Positions 1-5,911 of a stretch of DNA of 9,765 nt are shown piece after piece; position 1 is the stretch's first letter, and each line of letters starts with the position of its first letter. The position numbers were made by a program, and so were the translations under genes. This stretch comes from Betaproteobacteria bacterium (GTDB taxonomy: Bacteria > Pseudomonadota > Gammaproteobacteria > Burkholderiales > Burkholderiaceae_C): positions 1 through 9,765 of the forward strand of contig CANFOR010000103.1 of NCBI GenBank assembly GCA_947448675.1, in the 5' to 3' direction. The notes beneath the pieces are model-generated. The model was not told the origin of the DNA and made no database searches. It worked only from the letters and a program-made list of their open reading frames with translations.

Positions 1-725
1 ACGGGCAGGGCCAATTGCTGTAGCGCCAAGAGCAAAACTTGGGTCTGAAGATAAGCCTCATCGGCCTGCTGCACTACTGGATGAGATAAAGCCAGCACAA
101 ATGGCGCATCACTTAAACCCAATAAGCTGCACAGCTCGGGGCGAGCGACATTAGCCGATTGTGCTAGGCCGTCCAAGCCCGGTGCACCAGTGATAAAAAC
201 CTGCGCCGCAGGCTCTCCCATACGGAGCAAGCGCTCACGCGATTGTCGTGTTGCCACCAAATGGTATTGGCAGAGTTTGCTAATAGCATGTCGCACAGGT
301 TCGTCTACGGTGCCCGATCGTTCGCCGCCATGAACATGCACACAGACGATGCCTAAATGCAGAGCTGCGATGGCTGCCGCCAGCATTTCACCCCGATCGC
401 CCAGCAGCAACACCATATCCGGTCGCTCCCGCTCGAACACTTGGGTCAAACCTTGAATACATGCACCGATTGCGCTGGACATGCTGGCCTGCGTGCGTGT
501 GTCCGTGTCGATGGGCACTTGCGCGCAGACGTGTAAGTCGGCTTGATGTATTTCGTCAACGGTGTGGCCCAGTTGGGGGTTCAGGTGCATGCCAGTAGCC
601 ACCACCGACACATCCAATAACGGGTGTGCCGCAGCCAGCTGCAAGGTGGAACACATCAAACCAAAATCGGCCCGCGTTCCGCTAACGTAAATGAGCTTGC
701 GAACAGCATCTGTGCGGGTATTCAC
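1..725 (-). CDS. neuC: NeuC/LegG-type hydrolysing nucleotide-sugar 2-epimerase (C-terminus cut by window edge)
   Basis: Only the first 241 codons are in the window. In this family the enzyme epimerises C2 of an NDP-N-acetylhexosamine and releases the nucleotide, giving ManNAc (NeuC) or 2,4-diacetamido-2,4,6-trideoxymannose (LegG), the substrate of the synthase encoded just upstream. Seen: the N-terminal Rossmann signature SGTRADFGLM at residues 15-24, GDRGEM at 109-114, HGGERSG at 132-138 followed by VRHAISK, the TGAPGLD turn at 179-185, and SHPVVQQ at 214-220. The conserved acidic residues (D110, E113, E135) and histidine (H215) expected at the active site are present. The start is GTG at 725-723, inside the synthase stop (GTGA, 4-nt overlap). 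No clear Shine-Dalgarno precedes it, so translational coupling is likely. The frame stays open upstream, but GTG puts the Rossmann strand at the usual distance. The available part is intact, so this is an edge truncation, not a pseudogene. The sequence cannot tell UDP-GlcNAc from diacetylbacillosamine as substrate. Confidence 0.9.
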   Translation of the reverse strand, partial: MNTRTDAVRKLIYVSGTRADFGLMCSTLQLAAAHPLLDVSVVATGMHLNPQLGHTVDEIHQADLHVCAQVPIDTDTRTQASMSSAIGACIQGLTQVFERERPDMVLLLGDRGEMLAAAIAALHLGIVCVHVHGGERSGTVDEPVRHAISKLCQYHLVATRQSRERLLRMGEPAAQVFITGAPGLDGLAQSANVARPELCSLLGLSDAPFVLALSHPVVQQADEAYLQTQVLLLALQQLALP

Positions 726-1759
726 GGCGCGGGTTCTACAAGAAATTGCGTCCATTGCAAGGCCTGTCCAGTGCTAAGTGGCGTCTTGCTGGTTCGGCCT
801 AGCAGCGCTGTCATTTCTTTGGGCGCAATGCCGTTTGCCGGGCGGCGGCAGGCCAGCATGTCCGCACGCAGCACCGTGCCAGCCGGAATATTGCATGCCG
901 CCACAATGCTGCGCCGGGCAACTTTGGCGGTTTCTAGCTCGTCTTGGCTGGGACGCTTGATACCGTCACCAAGCATGCTGCTGATGCGGCGGATGCCTTG
1001 CACCATGCTCGCGAAAGCCAAAGGCTCTAATGAGGCGCTGTGGTCGGGCCCTGGCAAGCTGCAATCGAGGGTGAGGTGTTTTTCAATCACGCTTGCACCC
1101 ATAGCCACGGCCGCAAGCGAAGCCTCAATCCCACTGCTGTGATCAGAGTAACCCACCGGCAGGCCCAAGTCATTTGCCAGTGATTGCATCGCACGCAAAT
1201 TGAGCGCACTGTCTGGCGCAGGGTAAGACGAAGTGCAATGCAGCACACTCACGCCCTGTAAATTTCCCCGGGCTTCTTGCACCCATTGCAGAGCTTCGGT
1301 AATTTCAGCCATGCTGGCCATGCCAGTAGAAATCAGTAGCGGTAGGCCGGTTGCCGCTGCATGCGAAATCAGTGCGCGATGGGTAAGCTCACCCGATGAC
1401 ATTTTGAGACGCCCAACCCCCAAGCCCATCAATAAATCTACCGCTTGGACAGAAAATGGCGTTGAAAAAAACTCAATGCCAATCTGCTCGCAATACGCTT
1501 GCAACCGAACATGCTGTTCCAGTGTCAACTCCAAGGAACGCAACATCTGAAATTGGTCTGTAGCACCCGTTTGACGCTCTTGGTACGCGGCCGTAGGCGC
1601 GCCAGGAACAACCAAGTCTTCCGCCTTGAAGGTTTGGAACTTCACTGCATCGGCACCCGCTTGCTTGGCGGCGGCGCACAGTTGCAAGCCCATCTCGATA
1701 CTACCGTTATGGTTAACGCCCGCCTCTGCAATGACAAAAACCTTTTCCATCATCACCAT
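722..1759 (-). CDS. neuB: NeuB/LegI-type nonulosonic acid synthase
   Basis: This cytoplasmic enzyme condenses phosphoenolpyruvate with a six-carbon N-acyl mannosamine-type sugar to form a nine-carbon sialic or legionaminic acid. From the chosen start it has 345 residues, normal for the family. The TIM barrel shows AEAGVNHNG (11-19), VKFQTF (39-44), STPFS (99-103), KMSSGEL (119-125), GYSDHSSG (203-210, metal-ligand His207), EKHLTL (226-231, His228) and PGPDHSASLEP (236-246). The GPDHxASLEP form is typical of NeuB/LegI rather than pseudaminate synthase PseI. A C-terminal antifreeze-like SAF domain covers about residues 280-345, with the conserved arginine region CRRPANGI near 304-311. Several starts are possible: GTG at 1768, ATG at 1759, 1753 and 1750. 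ATG 1759 is preferred because a GGTGG stretch lies about 5 nt upstream and it overlaps the dehydrogenase stop by 7 nt. The stop overlaps the neuC-like gene. The exact sugar (Neu5Ac or Leg5Ac7Ac) is not fixed by sequence alone. Confidence 0.93.
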   Translation of the reverse strand: MVMMEKVFVIAEAGVNHNGSIEMGLQLCAAAKQAGADAVKFQTFKAEDLVVPGAPTAAYQERQTGATDQFQMLRSLELTLEQHVRLQAYCEQIGIEFFSTPFSVQAVDLLMGLGVGRLKMSSGELTHRALISHAAATGLPLLISTGMASMAEITEALQWVQEARGNLQGVSVLHCTSSYPAPDSALNLRAMQSLANDLGLPVGYSDHSSGIEASLAAVAMGASVIEKHLTLDCSLPGPDHSASLEPLAFASMVQGIRRISSMLGDGIKRPSQDELETAKVARRSIVAACNIPAGTVLRADMLACRRPANGIAPKEMTALLGRTSKTPLSTGQALQWTQFLVEPAP

Positions 1760-2541
1760 ACTGTCCACCCACCATCCACGACTAAGTTATGCCCGGTCAC
1801 GTATTTCGATGCATCACTCACCAAATAACGCATGGCATTAGCCATGTCGTTGCTTTGAGCCATTGTCCCTAAAGGAACACGATGGGAGTAATTTTTAACA
1901 AACGTATCGTTCTGGCCACTGAATATGCCACCAGGCGTCAATGCGTTTACTCGAACCCCACACCGCCCCCAATAACTTGCTAGATACTGCGTCAAGCCCC
2001 ATAAGCCCGCTTTGCTAGCAGCATAAATTGCTGGTGTATTAATGGGGTGGCCTAAATATTCAGACCCCTCATAAATACGCTGATCGGGTGCCACGATGCC
2101 ATAGATCGATAAAGTGTTAACAATACTGCCATTATTCTGTTTTGCCATAGCTGCACCAAAAATTTGCGCACACAGCATCGCTCCCGTTAAATTCACAGCC
2201 ATTACATCGTTCCACTCTTCTAGGGCAAAACTCTCGAATGGTTCAAAAAAATTAGCTGACTTAGTAGCGGCATTGTTCAGCAATGCATCAGGCACACCCC
2301 AGCGCTTTTGCACTTGTACAAAAGCTTCTTCAATGGATTCGCGCTGCGTTACGTCGGCAACCCAAGGTAATAGCATGCTGTGACCATTTCCAAAGCGCCG
2401 ATCTAATGCAGCAGGGTCTCGATCAATAGCAAATACCTTAGCACCAGATTCTAAAAAACTCTTTACGACCTCTGAACCAATAATTCCAGCCGCCCCTGTA
2501 AGAGCCACCACCTTGCCATCGAGACGAAATGGATCAACCAT
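1753..2541 (-). CDS. Short-chain dehydrogenase/reductase, PtmA-like
   Basis: A 262-residue SDR with the classical catalytic set: NNAA at 89-92, Ser145 in NTLSIYG, and YAASK at 173-177 (Tyr173, Lys177). The C-terminal VTGHNLVVDGG is the usual SDR end. The nucleotide-binding turn is TGAAGIIG (15-22), spaced TGxxGxxG as in extended SDRs rather than the classical TGxxxGxG, although the length is that of a classical SDR. It lies between the CMP-sugar synthetase and the nonulosonate synthase, the kind of place where PtmA of the Campylobacter legionaminic acid cluster is found. A role in making or modifying the hexosamine precursor is therefore an inference from context. The substrate is unknown. 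ATG 2541 is well supported by AAGGAAG 7 nt upstream. The start overlaps the preceding gene by 8 nt. GC content is clearly below that of the window ends. It could also be an independent sugar-tailoring reductase. Confidence 0.85.
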   Translation of the reverse strand: MVDPFRLDGKVVALTGAAGIIGSEVVKSFLESGAKVFAIDRDPAALDRRFGNGHSMLLPWVADVTQRESIEEAFVQVQKRWGVPDALLNNAATKSANFFEPFESFALEEWNDVMAVNLTGAMLCAQIFGAAMAKQNNGSIVNTLSIYGIVAPDQRIYEGSEYLGHPINTPAIYAASKAGLWGLTQYLASYWGRCGVRVNALTPGGIFSGQNDTFVKNYSHRVPLGTMAQSNDMANAMRYLVSDASKYVTGHNLVVDGGWTVW

Positions 2542-3229
2542 GGTTTAGCTTCCTTTTCATCAATAATTCAACCAAATCAAAATCAATAGCATGATCAATG
2601 TCAATGGAGCGCTCTTGGGGCATGCAATGCATGCGAATCCGTGGTGCAGCCCAAAGCGAGCCGGTAAGACTTACACGATGCCAAACATAAATGGACGCGT
2701 TCATCGCATAAACTTTAGGGGCACCCTGCCTGCCTAACACTTCGTTCTGAGGGATGCAAACACGCTCATAAAAACCCGTCGACTTCAACTCGACCATATT
2801 GAAATACGGATTCTTGCTAGACTCATAACCCGTTATGACGACATCAGTCTGATCGTCCAATAATCCTGCACACGTTCGAATATCGGCCACGTCACGCAGA
2901 GGGGATGTAGGGTCCAAATCAATTATCTTATCGACCGCCAACTCATGCTGCTCTACCCAATCCACCAAGTGGCAAATAACAGGTAACTTTGCCGCATTAG
3001 CAGTAGCCAATTCTGCAGGTCGTAAAAATGGCACCCGAGCACCATAGGACTCGGCAACTTTGGCAATCTCTGGTTCATCGGTTGAAACATACACGGCATC
3101 GGCCAAACCAGCGTCCAAGGCTTGCTCTATCGTCCAAGCGATCAAGGGTTTTCCAAGCAAGGGGCGAATGTTCTTACCTGGCAAACCTTGAGACCCCCCC
3201 CTAGCACAAATAGTGATGATGGTTTTCAT
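2534..3229 (-). CDS. CMP-nonulosonic acid cytidylyltransferase (NeuA/LegF/PtmB type)
   Basis: Activates a nonulosonic acid with CTP to the CMP-sugar donor, releasing pyrophosphate. The 231 residues match the short bacterial single-domain enzymes. Seen: the nucleotide-binding signature ARGGSQGLPGKN (9-20), VSTDEPEIA (48-56), LDPTSPLR (105-112), KNPYFNMVE (139-147), and the C-terminal ERSIDIDHAIDFD (206-218), whose aspartates D210 and D212 are the expected metal ligands. The N-terminal part and the NPYFNMVE stretch resemble LegF/PtmB-like enzymes more than classical NeuA; this is a judgement by eye. ATG 3229 overlaps the upstream oxidoreductase stop (ATGA), and the stop overlaps the SDR start by 8 nt, so the three genes are probably translated as a coupled set. 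Nothing looks broken. Alternatives are a CMP-Neu5Ac or CMP-pseudaminate (PseF) synthetase; the choice depends on which sugar the neighbouring synthase makes. Confidence 0.9.
   Translation of the reverse strand: MKTIITICARGGSQGLPGKNIRPLLGKPLIAWTIEQALDAGLADAVYVSTDEPEIAKVAESYGARVPFLRPAELATANAAKLPVICHLVDWVEQHELAVDKIIDLDPTSPLRDVADIRTCAGLLDDQTDVVITGYESSKNPYFNMVELKSTGFYERVCIPQNEVLGRQGAPKVYAMNASIYVWHRVSLTGSLWAAPRIRMHCMPQERSIDIDHAIDFDLVELLMKRKLNHG
2549..2555 (-). promoter_or_regulatory. Ribosome binding site of the SDR gene
   Basis: AAGGAAG on the minus strand lies 7 nt before ATG 2541 and inside the 3' end of the cytidylyltransferase gene. It is one of the few strong Shine-Dalgarno sequences in the window, and it fixes the SDR start. 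Confidence 0.7.
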
Positions 3230-4257
3230 ACAGATGGATTTTTAAGCGTAGAAGCTTGAGTACGCCATGCATTTTTTTCGAGCTTAAGCATCCACTCCGT
3301 TGTATGCAAAGCTTGGAGTAAGCCATAGCAGCTGGGAGTTCCGGAATGCCAAGCACGCACAAGATCAGCCATGGCCAAGGTATACGTACTGGCCACATCC
3401 CAATCTGCCTCGACCGTATGCAGTAAACGTGTCTCGGTAGCATTGATTAACTGCAATTGTCGACCAAGAATATCTAATCGCAAACTAGCTTGGTCACCCA
3501 CAACAAAGTATTCTCGTATTGGCTGTCGGCTAACGTAATCGAGTCCAATTTGAACGGGCAAACCAGACTGCATTTGTAAAATAATTGCAGCACTGTCATC
3601 GGCGTCAATCGCAAGACTACTCAAACTCGCTGCGGCGGCCTGTCCATTGGCAATAGGCCCAAACAAACGAATGGCGCTGTCAAGTTCGTGGACCAAGTCA
3701 AAAATAACACCCCCACCTTGATCTCTGTGGGCACTGTATCCGGCACGCCAATCTCTTGATGCGCGCCAATCAGGGAGCCACTGACCTACCCGTAAACTAG
3801 CATGCACCACACGGCCAACCATACCCGCCGTAATAGCTTGGTGCAATTTTTCAATAGCCCCAAGGTACCGCAAATTGCAACCCACCACACTGGCTTTTTT
3901 CCATCCGTTGGCGAGCAAGCTCTTCAAAGCAATTAAGGCTGTGCTATCTGTTAAAAGAGGTTTTTCAACATACAAGGCTTGCACATGCGGCATAATTTTC
4001 ATTAGTTCATCGGCATGCCTTACCGAACCACTGCTGATGACAGCCAAATCAACCTTGCTTTGTAATGCGTCATCGACCGAGAGTTTTATTTGTGCCCCAA
4101 ATGCGTTAGCCCATGCACGTGAATCTTCAGACCGACACACCACGCTATAGTTGGCATTTGGTAGCATCGTACGCAAATTTTGGGCATGGCGTCGACCAAT
4201 AGATCCGGCACCGGTGAGCAAAATTTGGAGTGACGCATTCTGTTCTATATTTTGCAT
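3226..4257 (-). CDS. Gfo/Idh/MocA family NAD(P)-dependent oxidoreductase
   Basis: A 343-residue protein with an N-terminal Rossmann domain, LLTGAGSIGRRHAQNL at about 13-28 (glycine motif GAGSIG 16-21). The family EKP motif is at 98-100 (VEKPLL, Lys99). GGGVIFDLVHELD at 181-193 supplies the conserved Asp187 and His190 of the C-terminal substrate domain. Members oxidise or reduce sugar carbons, often nucleotide sugars or sugar phosphates. The substrate here is unknown. It is directly coupled (ATGA) to a CMP-nonulosonate synthetase followed by an SDR, an arrangement recalling PtmF-PtmB-PtmA of the Campylobacter legionaminic acid locus. A role in that sugar's supply is inferred from context only. 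ATG 4257 places the Rossmann motif normally and follows a 107-nt gap. No Shine-Dalgarno is visible, and a candidate -10 box ends about 8 nt upstream, so a leaderless mRNA is possible. GC content is lower than in the flanking genes. Confidence 0.87.
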   Translation of the reverse strand: MQNIEQNASLQILLTGAGSIGRRHAQNLRTMLPNANYSVVCRSEDSRAWANAFGAQIKLSVDDALQSKVDLAVISSGSVRHADELMKIMPHVQALYVEKPLLTDSTALIALKSLLANGWKKASVVGCNLRYLGAIEKLHQAITAGMVGRVVHASLRVGQWLPDWRASRDWRAGYSAHRDQGGGVIFDLVHELDSAIRLFGPIANGQAAAASLSSLAIDADDSAAIILQMQSGLPVQIGLDYVSRQPIREYFVVGDQASLRLDILGRQLQLINATETRLLHTVEADWDVASTYTLAMADLVRAWHSGTPSCYGLLQALHTTEWMLKLEKNAWRTQASTLKNPSV

Positions 4258-4265
4258 AATCTCAA

Positions 4266-4294
4266 ATCATAATTAGCTTCAATTGAAGTGACTA
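4266..4294 (-). promoter_or_regulatory. Candidate sigma70-type promoter before the oxidoreductase gene
   Basis: On the minus strand TAGTCA (4294-4289, 4 of 6 to the -35 consensus) is separated by 17 nt from TATGAT (4271-4266, 5 of 6 to the -10 consensus). Transcription would begin at or just before ATG 4257, giving a nearly leaderless message. This fits the absence of a ribosome binding site. It would let the oxidoreductase-to-neuC block be expressed separately from the upstream genes. It is a pattern match in AT-rich sequence and no more. Confidence 0.35.
4277..4288. repeat. Perfect 12-bp palindrome in the candidate promoter spacer
   Basis: CTTCAATTGAAG is identical on both strands. It fills the spacer of the candidate promoter from next to the -35 box to 5 nt before the -10 box, a position where a dimeric repressor could act. 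No T-run follows, so it is not a terminator. Confidence 0.45.
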
Positions 4295-4316
4295 TCCGCT
4301 CCATATACCCTAGCAG

Positions 4317-4330
4317 TTAGTCTCGACTAA
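4317..4330. repeat. Inverted repeat in the hisH-oxidoreductase gap
   Basis: TTAGTC and GACTAA form a 6-bp inverted repeat around a 2-nt centre. It lies about 25 bp upstream of the candidate -35 box. The centre is too small for an RNA hairpin loop, so if functional it would be a DNA site. It could be chance. Confidence 0.3.
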
Positions 4331-4351
4331 ATACAATTACAACGCCATAGG

Positions 4352-4361
4352 TTTCGCGAAA
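4352..4361. repeat. 10-bp palindrome just after hisH
   Basis: TTTCGCGAAA is a perfect palindrome 3 to 13 nt beyond the hisH stop codon. There is no T-tract on either strand, so it does not look like an intrinsic terminator. It is short enough to be chance. Confidence 0.3.
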
Positions 4362-4364
4362 GAC

Positions 4365-5003
4365 TCATAGCTGCAAAAATTGAGCAAGCATGCCAAGGCC
4401 CACATCGCCACTGCGCTCCGGGTGAAATTGGGTTCCATATAAATTGTCTTTGCGTACCGCGGCGCAGATCGGAATGCCGTCATAAGACACTTGCGCGAGA
4501 GTGATAGCAGGTTCTTGAGGCACAGCAGCAAATGAATGCACAAAGTAGACCCGATCGCCCCGCTGTGCACCAGTCAGCATAGTGCCACTCCAGGTTTGTA
4601 CAGGCTCTAGGGCACGCCAACCGATGTGCGGAATCCTATGTTTTTGACCATCCAAACCGCGCTCTGGAACCGCCAGCACTTTGCCAGGTATCAGACCCAT
4701 TCCTTGGTGTTCGCCCATTTCTTCGCTCGCATCGAACATGACCTGCATGCCTACGCAGATGCCCAAGTAAGGCCGCCCCGTTGCCGCGTGTTGCCGCACT
4801 AAATGGTCAAAGCCGCGGGCCCGAATTTCGGCCATTCCGTCACCAAATGCACCGACGCCAGGCATCACCATATAGGCGCTCTGTGCAGGTGCCTCTGCGG
4901 CACTGGTAATCACTTTGGTAGTGGCCCCGCAATGTTCCAAAGCCCGCACTACATTGAGCAAGTTGCCGATACCATAATCGAGCACAGTTACTGACACACT
5001 CAT
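4365..5003 (-). CDS. hisH: HisH-type glutamine amidotransferase subunit of the sugar amidination system
   Basis: A class I glutaminase of 212 residues that hydrolyses glutamine and passes ammonia to its HisF partner. Seen: LDYGIGNLLNV (8-18), PGVGAFGDGM (48-57), the nucleophile elbow YLGICVGMQ with Cys83, and the completing triad residues His194 and Glu196 in TQFHPERSGD. The triad is complete, so it should be an active glutaminase. Other histidine genes are absent and a WbuX-type amidotransferase is the next upstream pair member. Family knowledge of WbuY/HisH2 proteins in O-antigen and flagellin-glycan loci therefore points to sugar acetamidino formation rather than histidine synthesis. ATG 5003 overlaps the hisF stop (ATGA), and GGAG lies 10 nt upstream. 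It is followed by a 107-nt gap before the next gene. A housekeeping copy of hisH is expected elsewhere in the genome. Confidence 0.92.
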   Translation of the reverse strand: MSVSVTVLDYGIGNLLNVVRALEHCGATTKVITSAAEAPAQSAYMVMPGVGAFGDGMAEIRARGFDHLVRQHAATGRPYLGICVGMQVMFDASEEMGEHQGMGLIPGKVLAVPERGLDGQKHRIPHIGWRALEPVQTWSGTMLTGAQRGDRVYFVHSFAAVPQEPAITLAQVSYDGIPICAAVRKDNLYGTQFHPERSGDVGLGMLAQFLQL

Positions 5004-5779
5004 AGCGCTGGTACTCCGCTAAATGGACGCACATCCAAGCCAGCCTGTAAGGCCTGCGCCTTGATGAAAGGCAAGCTCATTCGGCCCCAATGCAAAGCAT
5101 CGGCAATGGCAATACCAGAAACACCCGTTTGGGCCGACAGGCTTAAATCTTCTACTTTTCCAAAACCGCCGCTCGCAATAATCGGCAGGTTCACCGTATC
5201 ACACACCGTTTGCAGCAAAGCAATATCAAAACCTTTGCGGGTACCCTCTTGATCTACCGAGGTGATCATGATTTCCCCCGCGCCTCTGTCGGCGACCTGT
5301 TTGACCCATTCCAGCACGTCGATACCGGTACGCTCACGACCATTGTTGGTATAGGCCTCCCATCGCCCAGGTGCAACACGCTTGGCTTCGACGCCGACCA
5401 CCATGCACTGCGACCCATATCTGTTCGCAACCTCAGTAATGAGTTGCGGGCGTTCTATCGCAGCCGTATTGATACTCACTTTGTCTGCACCCGAATGCAT
5501 CATTTGGCTAACGTTATCAAGCGAGCGAATACCTCCGCCTACCGTGATGGGAATATAAATTTTGTCCGCCACCCGCTTAATAATCTCTGAGAGGTTATTG
5601 CGCTGGTACAAACTGGCCACAATGTCCATAAAAACCAATTCATCCGCACCTGTTGCGTAGTAGTTCACCGCATGCACATGCGGATCGCCCACCACGCGCA
5701 ATCCCTCCAGATGAATCCCCTTAATGAGATTGGCGCCCTTGATGTCGAGCCTAGCAATCATGCGCAGATTAACGGTCAA
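5000..5779 (-). CDS. hisF: HisF-type barrel subunit (WbuZ-like) of the sugar amidination system
   Basis: A 259-residue (beta/alpha)8 barrel related to the cyclase subunit of imidazole glycerol phosphate synthase. Family features: ARLDIKG (9-15) with Asp12, GADELVFMDI (44-53), ITVGGGIR (78-85), GADKVSINTAA (97-107), GAGEIMITSVDQEGT (166-180) and IASGGFG (201-207). Two positions differ from true HisF: the CLDV cysteine is Arg10, and the aspartate of the VVxIDA strand, a general acid/base in cyclisation, is Glu131 (VVGVEAK). This fits a barrel that channels ammonia from HisH to the amidotransferase and does not close an imidazole ring. The start is TTG 5779, chosen because GGAG lies 8 nt upstream. 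The alternative ATG at 5761 would cut the first beta strand close and has no Shine-Dalgarno. It couples to hisH by ATGA and follows a 124-nt AT-rich gap with a candidate promoter. Confidence 0.92.
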   Translation of the reverse strand: MTVNLRMIARLDIKGANLIKGIHLEGLRVVGDPHVHAVNYYATGADELVFMDIVASLYQRNNLSEIIKRVADKIYIPITVGGGIRSLDNVSQMMHSGADKVSINTAAIERPQLITEVANRYGSQCMVVGVEAKRVAPGRWEAYTNNGRERTGIDVLEWVKQVADRGAGEIMITSVDQEGTRKGFDIALLQTVCDTVNLPIIASGGFGKVEDLSLSAQTGVSGIAIADALHWGRMSLPFIKAQALQAGLDVRPFSGVPAL

Positions 5780-5787
5780 AACCCATG

Positions 5788-5791
5788 CTCC
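5788..5791 (-). promoter_or_regulatory. Ribosome binding site supporting the TTG start of hisF
   Basis: GGAG on the minus strand is 8 nt before TTG 5779. The ATG between them (5786-5784) is in another frame and meets a stop after five codons, so TTG is the usable start. Confidence 0.55.
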
Positions 5792-5809
5792 AAAGAGATG
5801 TTTTTAGTT

Positions 5810-5838
5810 ATGATTTGCATGAGTACACTAATCGTCAA
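5810..5838 (-). promoter_or_regulatory. Candidate sigma70-type promoter before hisF
   Basis: On the minus strand TTGACG (5838-5833, 5 of 6 to consensus) is followed after 17 nt by AATCAT (5815-5810, 4 of 6). Transcription would start near 5803, leaving a short leader that contains the GGAG ribosome binding site of hisF. The surrounding gap is about one third GC, which raises the chance of spurious matches. Confidence 0.35.
5812..5821. repeat. Direct repeat copy 2, overlapping the candidate -10 box
   Basis: The 10-mer GATTTGCATG (plus strand) occurs here and again 63 bp away at 5875-5884. This copy overlaps the proposed hisF -10 box. Two identical sites about six helical turns apart, one on the promoter, resemble a two-site operator. 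No regulator can be named. Confidence 0.4.
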
Positions 5839-5874
5839 TCTGCTGATTATCGATTTTTTACTTATTCTTGCTTC

Positions 5875-5884
5875 GATTTGCATG
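5875..5884. repeat. Direct repeat copy 1, upstream of the candidate hisF promoter
   Basis: The second exact copy of GATTTGCATG, about 37 bp upstream of the proposed -35 box and close to the wbuX stop codon. The pair lies within the only non-coding stretch between wbuX and hisF. Confidence 0.4.
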
Positions 5885-5893
5885 GATAGATCT

Positions 5894-5911
5894 AAAGCTA
5901 TGTTTAGCTTT
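5894..5911 (-). other. Hairpin at the wbuX stop codon
   Basis: AAAGCTA and TAGCTTT form a perfect 7-bp stem with a 4-nt loop. Three more pairs are possible across a one-base bulge. The stem spans the TAA stop (5906-5904). No T-run follows on either strand, so it does not qualify as a standard intrinsic terminator. It could end, pause or protect the upstream transcript, or it could be chance. Confidence 0.4.

Noticed and set aside
1..725. The neuC-like gene as a truncated pseudogene
   Set aside because: The reading frame is intact with all expected motifs up to the window edge, so the missing part is simply outside the window.
624..1142. A 172-codon plus-strand open frame opposite neuB and neuC
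   Set aside because: It lies antisense to two genes with clear family motifs, has low-complexity Ser/Ala/Arg-rich content and no recognisable domain, so it is a shadow frame.
4365..5779. hisH and hisF as part of a histidine operon
   Set aside because: No hisA, hisB, hisI or other histidine genes are nearby, the HisF catalytic aspartate is replaced, and the neighbours are glycan genes.
5894..5911. Intrinsic terminator after wbuX
   Set aside because: The stem is AT-rich and no T-tract follows on either strand, so it is listed only as a hairpin.
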